Below the pieces are notes generated by a model. That model worked only from the letters and a program-made list of their open reading frames with translations. It was not told the DNA's origin and searched no databases. Source: Dipylidium caninum (taxonomy: Eukaryota; Platyhelminthes; Cestoda; Cyclophyllidea; Dipylidiidae). Taken from it: a stretch of 64,000 nt of DNA. Shown here one piece after another: positions 1 to 11,811 of the stretch. The DNA is taken from NCBI GenBank assembly GCA_017562135.1, contig QEYB01000461.1, positions 1 through 64,000 of the forward strand, read 5' to 3'. The stretch's first letter is position 1; each line of letters opens with the position of its first letter. The position numbers were made by a program, and so were the translations under genes.

Positions 1-412
1 CCCGCTTCTAACAGTGGGCTCTGAAGAAATTTCTATTGTAGGCATTGAGCTCTTGGCTCGTTGTCCGAGCCGCGATACCAGGCAACGCTACGGGAGAGTT
101 CGTTACAGGAGGTTCAACGCTGTTGAGCTGGAGAGGAGAGCATCCAATCTGGGGGATGAACAAGAATTCCCTGTAGTTCCACTTTGGATATCCAAAATGA
201 GACGCATGCGAGAGGACCACAAGTGTAAAACACTTACTTAGAGGCACCGCCGATCACTTTAGCCCCTTCAAGCTCTCTACCGCCAAATTACGCAATTAAT
301 TTGTCATTTCAATGCCGATTAGTGACTCCGGTTTCAACCGAGCGACCCATTCTAAAAATCAAAGGAAGCCCCTTCTCGCATAAGTATTAACAATTCCAAA
401 ACAATTCCACAA

Positions 413-893
413 CCCACAGGACGATTGCAAGTGACGCATCAAGACTACTGATTAGAATTGAGTCAGATCGGAGTCAATACGTCCAGTCAGCTTCGCTGAA
501 GCTTGCGCTTAGAAAGATAAGAAGAGATGAATTTACGAGAAATTGTCGCGCAACTCCTCCCTCTTTTTATTGGACAATAAGGCTTTTGTGGCGTGTGAAG
601 TGATTGTGAGGTTGTGCATACTCACGAAGGTCTATCTATCTATATATATCTTTGTCACCAAACATATACCGCTGTGTCCTAAACTAAAGGGGGCATCTCA
701 TAGACCAAGTGTAACCTCTGCATGTGGAGAGTACGCCCCTGAAGAGGCGACGTATGCGGTTCTATGCGTGAGGTTAACGCATCGTGGCGCATAAAGGCGA
801 GAGGTGAATGCACTGGACGACGAAGAGAGGGTACTATATATAGTACATGGTATTTAGAGTGTCCTATATATATCATTAATCTTGACAGTGGTG
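413..893 (-). repeat. Roughly 0.5 kb block, left-arm copy
   Basis: Degraded reverse-complement copy of the block at 10926-11418, also present at 15131-15618. It is recognisable from segments such as the GCGCCACGATGCG region and the GGGCATCTCATAGACC region. It carries more indels than the other two copies. Ends are approximate. Confidence 0.7.
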
Positions 894-1526
894 TCTTCCG
901 GTCCGTGGGAAGAGGAGATATACGAGGAGAGGATTGCGGTGAGAGTACATCAAGGAAAGCACACAATCAACGACATGTGTGAAACATCACATTCCGAAGA
1001 GAGGTGAGAACGCTGACAGTGGGAGATTAGATCGGCATGGGATGGGACCGCGTGGTTGCCACTATGCGCTGAGTTGGTTTACTTGGTGCAAAACTGTAGC
1101 GCAAGATGATGCAAGACACGTTGAGGGGCGATATTCGTGGGCATACAGGCCTAAGGAGGAGTGAGATTACCTTTTAAATCACACTCGCGTGACTGTAATA
1201 GACGACACGCCACTTCATCTCCAGGTGCCACGAATATCCACCAGTGATAGACCAGTCAGAAAGCACATCACAACTGCAACCGCAGCCCCACTATATCCTA
1301 TATGACCCATGGGGGTGTAGCGTTGTGCAAATGAAAGTATGGAATCGTCTGCTGTCGCAATTTCGTGAATGCCACAGTGTTCCCAGATTATCATTCTATC
1401 TTTCACGCGAATATGTGGGACAGGCGGTTTGAGGGCGCCTTAAAAAACTCACGCACCTCTACAAAACAACGTAGATGCATGGACAAAACCCTTAACGCTA
1501 TCTTAGCGGGGAAGTCTGAGGTGAAC

Positions 1527-2455
1527 CTAATCAACAAATTCTCACTGTCCATTCCATCTCCACTGGTGAGCTACGACATTAGTCCAGGAGAAGAAGAAAG
1601 CGCAGCTTGCTGTCTTCGTCTGTCAGCGTATACATCATATGGCCCATCAACCTGCCGCTTTTTCTCAGATAACGGTGTGGTTTTGACAGTGAAAAGTCCG
1701 AGTTGGTATAAATACTCTCTCTCATCTAGGCGCGAAGTAGTCAACGCAGATCTTAAAATTTCGTGTTCCGTGCTCTCGTTCAGTGATGCATCTTCGCCAA
1801 CTGTCGTTGCGCTCTATCTGCCATTCCGTTCTACGCAGCCCGTCACTCTGCTCTTATGTCAAACACTCGCATCCCGTCCACATCGACACCAAATAGTGCA
1901 ACTGTCATCTTGGAGCGGGAACTGCCATGTCTATCTCTCTTAAGGGTGTGCAGTGTGGTAGCGCAAGGAGCCCAAACAGCGAGCCGTAGACCATGACGAG
2001 GGCGCGCCTTCCCGTCGGGAATGTTGTCTCGGGTGAGTCGAAGTGCTTGTTGCAAATCATCGTCTTCTTCGACATCAGGAAATCTATTCCTCGGAAGCAT
2101 TGTTAGCACGCGTTGAACCCATCTTGGGAGGCGTTTTCAGGTCGCTCGATCGGCCTCGTCCTGACCACTATCCTCTATATATGATGCGTGTGGACTTGGG
2201 CAGCATATCTCTCGAAAGTAGTCACTTCGTTGTTGCGATGCACCGCGTCGACATCGTGACGTCGGTGGCGAGGTGATCTCGTGTGGCCAGTCGGCTTGTC
2301 GGATCTTGTATATGAGAGTTGAGGAAGTGGCGAGTTGGAGGATGGAACTCGATTGGAGTAGGCAGGTTTCAGAGGAGGAAAGATTGTGGAGGAGCTGCCA
2401 CAGCAGACAATCCGCGAAGATATCCTTCTTGTTTGCGTGTTCAGTTGGCTAAATT
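1527..2455 (-). pseudogene. LicD-like gene, left palindrome copy, frame-disrupted
   Basis: Mirror copy of 9304-10253. The stop region (TAG as CTA at 1527-1529) and fragments of the conserved core are readable on the minus strand in different frames, including residues corresponding to ALRLTRD and GMRVFD. The start codon seen in the other copies is not preserved near 2455, and the frame changes repeatedly. It is the worst of the three copies. The breaks may be real decay or uncorrected read errors; the palindromic setting makes the second option serious. Confidence 0.6.
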
Positions 2456-2487
2456 GAATGCCCTTCCACTCTATCTTATATCCTCCC

Positions 2488-2494
2488 TTTTATA
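2488..2494 (-). promoter_or_regulatory. TATA box of left LicD-like copy
   Basis: TATAAAA on the minus strand, placed as in the two other copies a few tens of bases before the expected start. It is followed downstream by the same GGGAGG context. Confidence 0.5.
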
Positions 2495-2559
2495 CTCTGA
2501 ATGCGATGACTCATACGTATATCTATATCTATGGTTTATCTCATATGTGATAATGTAGG

Positions 2560-5040
2560 TGAGTAATCCTAACCCAATCACCACAATTCTATCCTATATA
2601 CTCTCCTTATCTCCATACTACTCACTCCTCTGATTTGCGATCTACTGCGCATTAGGCTAACAAGCTACATCTGCATGCGGCTGCCTCAATTTTGGCGCGT
2701 AGATGGACGTGCCGTGCAGTTGGTTATGACAGCCTCTTTTACTGCGAGTGCACGCATGCTGTCATCCATATCTCTTCTCCATGTATGAGGTATCTCTATT
2801 AAATCAGGAGTGGCGTTCGAAGGCTGTTTACTCCTCATTTCATTTCTTTCTCGAATAGATTATCCATCCTATTTCCCTTTTGAACACTTCAAAAGACTCC
2901 TCTAATAATTGAAGCTTATGCTGCTTCTTTCACCAATATCCTAATATTATTTTGTGGGTTTTCGTATCCCGTCTCATATCACATCCCATCTCTTATTAGT
3001 TTTCAGGGCATAAATGAGAACGTTTAACAGGCAAGGGAGATAAGGTTGCAGGCGCCACTGTCTTCTTCTGTTAAAGATTACACTATCTTGAGTAATGTAG
3101 CTATCTTTCCTGAATTATATGAAGCCCAGCCAGCCTGTAATCATTCTTCGAAGCCTCCATATGTTAAAGGCCAAGTCTTAGTTTCTATATATCTATATCT
3201 ATCTATCCTGTAAGCAACCGTTGTTCTTATTGTCATCCTATATGAGAAAAGTATCACTCATAATTGGGCTTACGCTCTTGTCACAAACTGTACATTTTGG
3301 TAGTTATCTGGCGACATCATCCCTATATATATATCTATCCACATATATTATAACATTTACAGGTGGTACCCTCTATGAGTCCGAAGTCTTATTATTCGTA
3401 ACAATCTTGTCTCTCAATCCTCCTATATTGGAATACAATCGAGTAATATAATCCATGCGCAGCACACTGGGTGTTAAGAGCTTTTTCGCGCTTTGACCTT
3501 TCGTAAGTTACTAGAATTATGAGGAGTTGCAATTAAGTTTTTACTTTTTTTGTCCTCATGGCGACCTTGGAAAGCTAACCACCCCTGCATCTGGGCGTAC
3601 TAATATCCCTTATGTGGAGCTCAGGATGGCTCTCTTTGGTTTTTACAGCCATCATTCTCATATAACCTGCCAATAGGCAAGTCTTCTCTGACACTAAATG
3701 CACAAGGGCTTACTTTGCGTAAATAATTTCACTAGCGATGCTATTAATTATTTGTCCAGACGCATCCTATCTGGGATCCACTCACCAAGCCCTGGGTTAA
3801 TCTGGTTGCTCTGCATTCGTTAATTCAACCTGTCCATTGAAAACTATGTGCTCATGTTAATTTGACGTCGGAGTATATGATGGTTGGCGTTACTGACCCA
3901 CATGATATACGAAGTGCGAGCGTCTGTTTGTGAGTTGCAACCACTACTTAATCCAGATGTTGTTTTACCTTGGCAATGCTAGGGACGCCCTTCACGTCTG
4001 GTAGCGCTATTTGCAGCGACACAGTTGTCTTTCACTTCCTGGGTTCTCGCAGTTTGATGTTTTGCCTCCAATTGTGCCCTACCTCTCACATCAGCCTCAA
4101 AATTGCTGATTGATGCAACCGGTGAGATATTGTTTGTTCAGTGACAGGTGCTTGGTCTGCTTGAAGGAAGTCCGCTTGAATTTTTGATACGATTATAAAA
4201 TGGGGTTGTTTTCGAGTTTTTCGAGAGGCGAGGCTTCGCGTCAACTCGACTTAACGGCACATCAAACTGTTGGGCGTCGTACTGAGGAGCAAAAGGCAAA
4301 AAGTCTGACGAAGAGGGAGGCGAGATGTCTGCTGGAATCTGCTCTATAATATATGATGTGGTGAGTGGGTTAGAAGGACAGAAGCTTCAGAGGCATTCTA
4401 CCGGTTCTTGTGTAGGTACACATGAACATGCGTTGTGTGAAGGGACTGAACCAGTGCAAATTTTTCTCAAAAGGGATATGCAAGAACTGACTTTATCTCT
4501 GAAGCGTCGTCTTCACCCTTCTCTGATATTCTCTAGGCCATTCACTGGCATAAAGGCGACAGCTTTAGGGTGAACCAACTCATCGAAAATGCAGAAGGCC
4601 TGGAATGTCCCGTTTTCGGACCGTAAGTAATGCATCTTTGGTAGATTTTTTCAGTGTCTTTCAATGGTATCAGTTGGGTATTTGAGGCCTGTGGAAGCGT
4701 AAAATAACTGGTTTTTAGCGTGTGTGTTGTTGTGGCTTAATTCCTGAGTATTTGTCGACTGCTTTTAATTTTTGGTCTATTACCCATGGAACATAAGAAG
4801 TATCTCATTTTTTTTTCCTGTTTACTCTGCTAATATTTTTTGTAGTTTAAAACATCGAACGATTAGCATCCACAGGTTGCATCGCTTAGTTTTTTGTGAA
4901 GGCTTTGCTCTTTCCTCTGACAACGGTATGCGCATAGGTCTAGTGATTTTTAGGCCTTGAATACATGTTATTTCTTAAGCTACAATGTTGTCTCGGAGAT
5001 ATTGAGTCAAGTGATTTCGTGTCGCAATTGAACCAGTGAT
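2560..5040. other. Left-arm interior without a recognisable gene
   Basis: I see no convincing coding exon here or in its mirror image (about 6630-9180). Short open frames on both strands do not agree between the two arms, as would be expected of a real coding region. TATC/TATA-rich patches occur at about 3185-3210 and 3320-3350. Confidence 0.5.
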
Positions 5041-5049
5041 ATTAAATGG

Positions 5050-5073
5050 ATATATATATATATATATATATAT
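5050..5073. repeat. TA dinucleotide repeat, left arm
   Basis: About twelve TA units, mirrored at 6602-6625 in the right arm. Confidence 0.9.
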
Positions 5074-5643
5074 CTTTGATCTCCGGTATTCGAAGAAGCC
5101 ACCAAACTGAGCGAGACAAAATCTTGATTGTAACTGGACTCATCGAGTATTACGAAAGTTGAGGTATTCATTGAAATTCAGGTGTTAATAAGGAATAAGT
5201 CACTGGGGAGAGAACACAGATTCTCTCTATAGTCTGGGTGAACTGAACCAGACCTGTTGTGTAGTATGCCTGTGTGTTGTGGGGAGGATATTTTGCAGTA
5301 CACACTGGTGGTTCTGCCTCTTTTTCTCGCGCTCCGGTCCCGGAAGCAAGGCACATGCACAACTAGCGAGTTGAGCATTGTGCGCAGTCGCCTTGCAGTC
5401 GATGCCGCCTCAGCTTCATCAAGGATGTTCCAACTCGAACACCTCGGACAAGTTTTATGTGTGAGTTCTTTTCGCTCACTGTCTGGTGCAGCATTGACAG
5501 CTCTGGCTCCTTACTGTGGAAGTATATTCGCCAAATTTATGTCATTAGCCATCCTTTTTCCCTTGCTCTGACGCGGATTAGAATGACCGCTGTCAAGTGG
5601 GCTAATGAACGAATGATTATTTTTTGTGTGTGTGTGTGTAAAG

Positions 5644-5754
5644 GAACAGGAGCGCAAATTGACTGCGGTACTGGCTGAAGAGGAGAAGCGAAAACTATCA
5701 ACAGACAAAGACGTCGCGAACGCACGTATAATCAACTTCCTGTGGTTGCAGTGG
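5644..5754 (+). other. Candidate coding exon, charged helical, left arm
   Basis: A GT-rich tract ending in AAAG acts as a possible splice acceptor, followed by an open frame starting [18 protein letters not shown], which has coiled-coil character. A possible preceding exon in about 5370-5465 reads [16 protein letters not shown] and ends at TTATGT followed by GTGAGT. The same exons occur mirrored in the right arm. The family is not recognised. The exon is inferred from composition and splice-like borders only. Confidence 0.3.
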
Positions 5755-5794
5755 TGGGTTATACGAACGCCGGTATGTTTACCCATCCGAATTA

Positions 5795-5868
5795 GCACTG
5801 TTGGGTTATTTGTTAATCTTAACCAAGGTGACTTGTTAAATCAGGCAAGACCAGCTTGATCCGCACAT
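5795..5868. other. Unpaired centre of the palindrome
   Basis: About 74 bases between the two arms have no complement in the other arm. They contain a stretch around 5800-5850 with TTGTTAATC and TTGTTAAATC. This is the pivot of the structure and the junction that reads would have to cross. Confidence 0.75.
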
Positions 5869-5909
5869 CTAATTCGGATGGGGTAAACATACCGGCGTTC
5901 GTATAATCT

Positions 5910-6030
5910 CACCATTCTATCTGCAACCACAGGAAGTTGATTATACGTGCGTTCGCGACGTCTTTGTCTGTTGATAGTTTTACGCTTCTCCTCTTCAGCC
6001 AGTACCGCAGTCAATTTGCGCTCCTGTTTC
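5910..6030 (-). other. Mirror copy of the charged helical exon, right arm
   Basis: Reverse-complement counterpart of 5644-5754 with a one-base insertion in the AAGCGTAAAACT stretch that shifts the frame relative to the left copy. Its transcription would point at the palindrome centre, as does that of the left copy. Confidence 0.3.
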
Positions 6031-6601
6031 CTTTACACACACACACACAAAAAAAATAATCATTCGTTCATTAGCCCACTTGACAGCGGTCATTCTAATC
6101 CGCGTCAGAGCAAGGGAAAAAGGATGGCTAATGACATAAATTTTGGCGAATATACTTCCACAGTAAGGAGCCAGAGCTGTCCATGCTGCACCAAGACAGT
6201 GAGCGAAAAGAACTCACACATAAAACTTGTCCGAGGTGTTCGAGTTGACATCCTTGATGAAGCTGAGGCGGCATCGACTGCAAGGCGACTGCGCACAATG
6301 CTCAACTCCGCTAGTTGTGCCTGTGCCCTTGCTTCCCGGGACCGGGCGCGCAGCAAAAAGAGCAGAACCACCAGTGTGTACCTGCAAATACCTCCCCACA
6401 ACACACAGGCATAACTTACACAACAGGTCTGGTTCAGTTCACCAGGACTATAGAGAGAATCTGTGTTCTCTCCCCAGTGACTTATTCCTTATTAACACCT
6501 GAATTTAATGAATACCTCAATCTTCGTATACTCGATTATCTAGTTACAATCAAGATTTTGTCTCGCTCAGTTTTGGTGGCTTCTTCGAATACGAGATCAA
6601 G

Positions 6602-6625
6602 ATATATATATATATATATATATAT
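6602..6625. repeat. TA dinucleotide repeat, right arm
   Basis: About twelve TA units, the mirror partner of 5050-5073. Confidence 0.9.
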
Positions 6626-9257
6626 CCATTAATATCACCTGGTTCAATTTGCGACCACGAAATCACTTGACTCAATATCTCCGATGACAACATTGTAGCT
6701 TAAGAAATAAACATGTATTCTAAGGCCTAAAAATCACTAGACCATGCGCATACGTTGTCAAGAGGAAAGAGCAAAGCCTTCAACAAAAACTAAGCGATGC
6801 AACCTGTGGATGCTAATCTTTCTTTTTGTGTTTTTAAACTCAAAAATATTTAGCAGAGTAAACAGGAAAAAAAATGAGATACTTCTTATGTTTCCATGGT
6901 AATAGACCAAAATTAAAAGCAGTCGACAAATACTCAGGACTTTAGGCCACAACACACGCTAAAACCACGTTATTTACGCTTCCACAGGCCTCAAATACCC
7001 AACGATACCATTGAAAGACACTGAAAAAAAGATCTAGCCAATAAGTAGATGCTATTACTTACCAGTCGAAACGGGACACTTCCAGGCCTTCTGCATTTCG
7101 ATAGTTGGTTCACCCTAAGCTGATCGCCAATTTATGGGAAAACACCAGTGATGGCCTCACGAGCATCATCAGAAGAAGGAGTGAAGACGACGCTTCACGA
7201 GGTCAGTCAGTTCTTCCATATTCCCCTTTGAGAAAAATTGTCACTGTTCAGTCCTTCACAACGCATGTTCATGTGTACCTACACAAGAAAACCCGGTTAG
7301 AACTGCCTCTCAGCTTTCTGTCCTTCAACCCACTCACCACATCATCTACCTTCCATCCGCCCAGCATCCACCAGACATCTCGCTCCTCTTCGTCAGGACT
7401 TTTTGCCATTTTGCTTCAGTACGACGCCACCAGTTGATGTAGCGTTTAAGTCGAGTTGACGGCGAACCTCGCCTCTCGAAACAATACGAAACAACCCCAT
7501 TTTATAATCGTATCAAAAATTCAAGCGGACTTCCTTCAAGCAGACCAAGCATCCTGTCACTGAACAAAAACAATATCTCACCCGGTTGGCACAATCAGCA
7601 CATTTTGACGCTGATGTGAGAGTAGGGCACAATTGGAGGACAAAACATCAAACTGCGAAGAACCCAGGAAGTGAAGACAATGTGTCGCTGCAAATACGCG
7701 CTACCAGACGTGAAGGGCGTCCCTAGCATTGCCCAAAGGTAAACAACATCTGGATTAAGTAGTGGTTGCAACTCACAAACAGACGCTCGGCACTTCGATA
7801 TCATGTGGTCAGTAAACGCCAGCCATCATATACTCCAGACGTCAAATACTGAGCACATACGTTTTTCAATGGACAGGTTGAATTTAACGAATGCAGAGAA
7901 CAACAGATTTTATTAACCCAGGGCTTGGTGAGTATCCACGATAAGGATGCGTCGGACAAATAATTAATAGCATCGCTAGTGAAATTATTACAGCAAAGTA
8001 AGCCCTTAGTGCATTAGTGTCAGAGAATGGACTTGCCTATTGGCAGGTTATATGAGATGATGCAGTAAAAACCAAGAGAGCCCATCCTGAGCTCCACATC
8101 GGATATTACGTACGCCCAGATGCAGGGGTGGTTTAGCTTTCAAAGGTCCCATGAGGACAAAAAAAGTAAAACTTAATTGCCAACTCCTCATAATTTAGTA
8201 ACTTACGAAGCAAAGCGCAGAAGCTCTTAACTACCCAGGTCATGCTGCGCTGGCTATAATAACACTTACTCCGATGTATTCATGGACCACGAGTTGGCGA
8301 AACAGATTGTTACGAATTAAAAATAAGACTTCGACTCATAGATGGGTACCACTGTAACAATGTTATTAATATATGTGCCGCCTGTATGTCTATATCCGAG
8401 TAAGTGATGTCGCCAGATACTACCAAAACATGTACGTTTGTGACAAGAGCGTAAAGACAAATTCATGAGTGAATACTTTTCTCATCTAACGAGTGCAATA
8501 AGACAGACGTGTTGCTTTAAAGTGATGTCTGCTTTCCAAACTAAGACTTGGCCTTTAACACTATGGAGGCTTCGAGAATGATTACAGGCCTGGCTGGGCT
8601 TCATATAATTCAGGAAACGCAGATTAAGCTACATTAACTTCAGATAGTGTAAAATCTTTAACAGAAGAAACAGTGCGCACCAACCTTATCTCCCTTGCCT
8701 GTTAACGGTTCTCATTTATGCCCTTTGAAAACTAACTTACGAATAAGTGAGGTGATACGCAGATTGTAGACGGGATACGAAAACCCACAAAATAAGTTAA
8801 ATGGCATTTGATAGTGAAAAGATAGCCAGCATTAGAGCTCAATTATTAGGGGTCTTTTGAAGTGTTCAAGGGAAATAGGATGATAATCTATTCGAGAAAG
8901 AAATGAAATGAAGGGAGTAAACAGCCTTCGACGCCACTCTGATTTTCGAGTCCTACCTCATACATGGAGACGCTGTGGCTGACAGCATGCGTGCACTCGC
9001 AAGTAGAGGCTGTCTAACCAACTGCACGGCACGTCCATCTACGCGCAAAATTGAGGCAGCGCATGCGATGTAGCTTGTAGCCTAATTGCGCAGTAGATCG
9101 CCAAATCAAGCGGAGACACATGGAGTGGTCATGGAGACTGCACCACGGTTAAAGGTGAATTGTGTGATTGGGTGCTGGTCTTCTCCACCTTACACCTACT
9201 CACATTGCCCCGAATCAACCTCGCCATTGTAATTCGTATGAGTCATCGCATTCAGAG

Positions 9258-9264
9258 TATAAAA
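9258..9264 (+). promoter_or_regulatory. TATA box of right LicD-like copy
   Basis: TATAAAA followed by GGGGAGG, 40-46 bases before the ATG at 9304. The element and its flanks recur in front of the other two copies (2488-2494 and 16476-16482, both minus), which supports a core promoter rather than chance. Confidence 0.65.
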
Positions 9265-9303
9265 GGGGAGGTTCAGTGGTGAAGGGGCATTCAATTTAGC
9301 CAA

Positions 9304-10253
9304 ATGACACGCAGAAGGAATATCTTCGCGGTTGTCTGTGTGGCAGTCCTCCTCATCTTCCTCCTCTGCACTGCCTACCTCCACTCCCGGTGTCCACTCC
9401 TCCAACTCGCCCCACTTCCTCAACTCTCTCCTCACACAGTCGACAAGCGACTGGCACACGAGATCACCCCGCCACCGACGTCACGGAATGTCGACGCGGT
9501 GCATCGCAAACAACGAAGTGCACTACTTCTCGAGGTTGCTGCCCAAGTCACAACGCATCCCTCTCCCCTCCAAGTGGTGTGGTCAGGACGAGGCGATCGA
9601 GCGACTGAACGCCTCCAAGATGGTTCAACGCGTGCTCCAATGCTTCGAGGAATAGAATTCCCTGAGTCGAAGAAGATGGATGATGCACACGCACTTCGAC
9701 TCACCCGAGACACATTCCGACGGGAAGGCGCGCCCCTCGTCATGGTCTACGGCTCGCTGTTGGGCTCCTTGCGCTACCCACACTCGCACACCCTTCGACA
9801 GCGACTACGACATGGCAGTTCCCGTCTCCAAGATGACACACGCCTTGACACACTCTTCATTGCGCATTGGCCTCCGAATGTGGACAACGGGATGCGAGTG
9901 TTTGACATGCGCAGAGTGACGGGCTGCGTGCAGATCGGAATGGGCTGTGAGCGCAACGACAGTTGGCGAGATGCATCACTGAACAGAAGCACGGAGACAC
10001 GAAATTTTAGATCTGCGTTGACTACTTCCGCGCCCTCCGATGAGCGACGCGTCTTAACCACTATCCAACCTGCGGACTTTTCACCTGTCAAAACCACACG
10101 TTATCTGAGAAAAGCGGCAGTTGATGGGCCATCTACCGAAACACATCCAACTCTCCTGACAGACGAAGACAGCAAGCTGCGCTTCTCTTTCTCCCCCTGG
10201 ACTATGTCGAGCTCACCAGTGGAGATGGAATGACAGTGAGAATTGTTGATTAG
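9304..10253 (+). pseudogene. LicD-like (fukutin-type) transferase gene, right copy, frameshifted
   Basis: LicD-family proteins belong to the nucleotidyltransferase fold and transfer phosphocholine or related groups to glycans; animal members (fukutin, FKRP) act in the Golgi. The frame opens with MTRRRNIFAVVC followed by a hydrophobic segment (about residues 8-23), as in a type II membrane protein. The core contains VMVYGSLLGSLRY and, in the adjacent frame, TPFDSDYDMAVPVSK, matching the GSLLG...DxD pattern of LicD domains. Homology runs through at least three frame changes to a terminal frame ending SGDGMTVRIVD and TAG at 10251-10253. No introns are evident, giving about 315 codons. No single frame covers it: the continuous 309-codon frame ending near 10233 leaves the homologous frame inside. 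It is either a decayed copy or a real gene with sequencing indels. The family assignment rests on two motifs. Confidence 0.6.
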
Positions 10254-10925
10254 GTTTCCACCTCAGACTTCCCGCTTGCTGCGTAACCGGGTTTGTCCAG
10301 CATCTACGTTGTTGTAGAGGTGCGTGAGTTTTTTAAGGCGCCTCAAACGCGCCTATTCTGTTCCACACATATTCGCCGTGGGCTATGCCAATGATATCTG
10401 GGAACACTGTGGCATTCACGAAATGCGACAGCATGACCGAATTCCCATGACTTTCATTTGCACAAACCTAACACCACCCATGGGTTCCTAATGAAGACTC
10501 TGTGAGGGCTGCGGTTGCGTTGTGATGTCCTTTCTGACTGGTCTATCACTGGTGGAATTCGTGGCACCTGGAGATGAAGTGGCGTGTCGTCTATTTACAG
10601 TCCACGCGAGTGTGATTTACGGTAATTCACTCCTCCCTTGCCTGTATGCCACGATATTCCGCCCCCTCAACGTGTCTTTGCATCATCTGCGCTACACGTT
10701 TGCACCAAGTAAACCAACTCAGCGCATAGTGGCACCACGCGGTCCCATCCCCATGCGATCTAATCTCCCCACTGACCTCACTTCTCACCTCTCCTCTCGG
10801 ACAATGCAACACCTGCCTGTCCATTCACCATGTCGTTGATTGTGTGCCTTTCCTTGATGCTACTCTCCACCCAATCCTCTCCTCGTATAATCTCCTCTTC
10901 CCCACGGACCCGGCAGCCTACACCC

Positions 10926-11418
10926 ACTGCTCAAGTATTAGTTCTCCTCGACTGAACACTCTCAATCTCCCATGTACTCTACCATTTCCCAGTACCTTCT
11001 CTTCGTCGTCCAGTGCATTTACACTCTCGCCTTTATGCGCCACGATGCGTTAACCCTTCACGCATAGAACCGCATACGTCGCCTCTTCAGGGGCGTACTC
11101 TCCACATGCACGAGGTTACACTTGGTCTATGAGATGCCCCCTTTCAGTTTAGGACACAGCGGTTCTGTTTGGTGACAGATCTTATGCATGTGGACCTTCG
11201 TGCAGTATGACAACCTCACAATCACTTCACACGCCACAAAAGCCTATTTGTCCATAAAGAGGGAGGAGTTGCGCGACAATTTCTCGTATTTCATCTCTTC
11301 TTATCTACTCTAGGGCGCACACGCTTCAGCGAAAGCTGACTGGACGTATTGACTCCGATCTACTCAATCTAATTCAGTAGTCTTGATGCGTCACTTGCCA
11401 TCGTCCTGTGGGCTTTTG
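10926..11418 (+). repeat. Roughly 0.5 kb block, right-arm copy
   Basis: Matches 15131-15618 in the same orientation, from ACTGCTCAAGTATTAG to GTCCTGTGGGCTTTTG, with a handful of short indels. It also matches the left-arm block at about 413-893 in reverse. It lies downstream of the LicD-like gene here, with opposite relative orientation to the copy at 15.1 kb. Confidence 0.85.
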
Positions 11419-11811
11419 GAATTGTTTGGAATTGTTATACTTATGGAGAAGGGGTTCCTTTGATTTTAGAATGGTCGTCTCGTGAAACCGAGTCACTAAT
11501 CGCGCATGAAATGACAAATTAAATTGCGTATTTGGGCGGTACAGACTTGAGGGGCAAAGTTGATCGGCGGTGCTCTAGTACGTGTTACACTTGTTGGTCC
11601 TTCTCGCATGCGTCTCATTTTGGTATCAGTGGAACTCACAGGGAATTCTTTTCATCCTCCCAGATTGGATGCTCTCCTCTCCAGCTCAACAGCGTTGAAC
11701 CTACCTCCTCGAACTCCCCGTAGCGTTGGCCTGGTTCCGGCTCGGACACGAGCCAAAAACTCAATGACCTACATAGAAATTCTTCAGAGCCCACTGTTAG
11801 AACGCGGGTTA

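Larger units (their letters stand above)
1..5794 (+). repeat. Left arm of a giant imperfect inverted repeat
   Basis: Read on the minus strand, this segment matches 5869-11811 nearly end to end. Bases 5757-5794 are complementary to 5869-5906 almost without error, the TA tract at 5050-5073 mirrors the one at 6602-6625, and base 1 pairs near 11811. The arm may continue left of the window. It differs from the right arm by frequent short insertions and deletions, and in several places a run of TATA/TATC-type sequence replaces unrelated right-arm sequence. The mirrored layout is read directly; whether it is genomic or an assembly fold-back cannot be decided from sequence alone. Confidence 0.9.
5869..11811 (-). 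repeat. Right arm of the giant imperfect inverted repeat
   Basis: Reverse complement of 1-5794, about 150 bases longer because of accumulated indels. It includes the cleaner of the two palindromic LicD-like copies (9304-10253), with a TATA box. The arm ends near 11811, which pairs with base 1 of the window, so the true outer end is not visible. Confidence 0.9.

Noticed and set aside
1365..1943. 192-codon open frame on the plus strand
   Set aside because: It is antisense to the left-arm LicD-like copy and has no counterpart in the right arm; a shadow frame.
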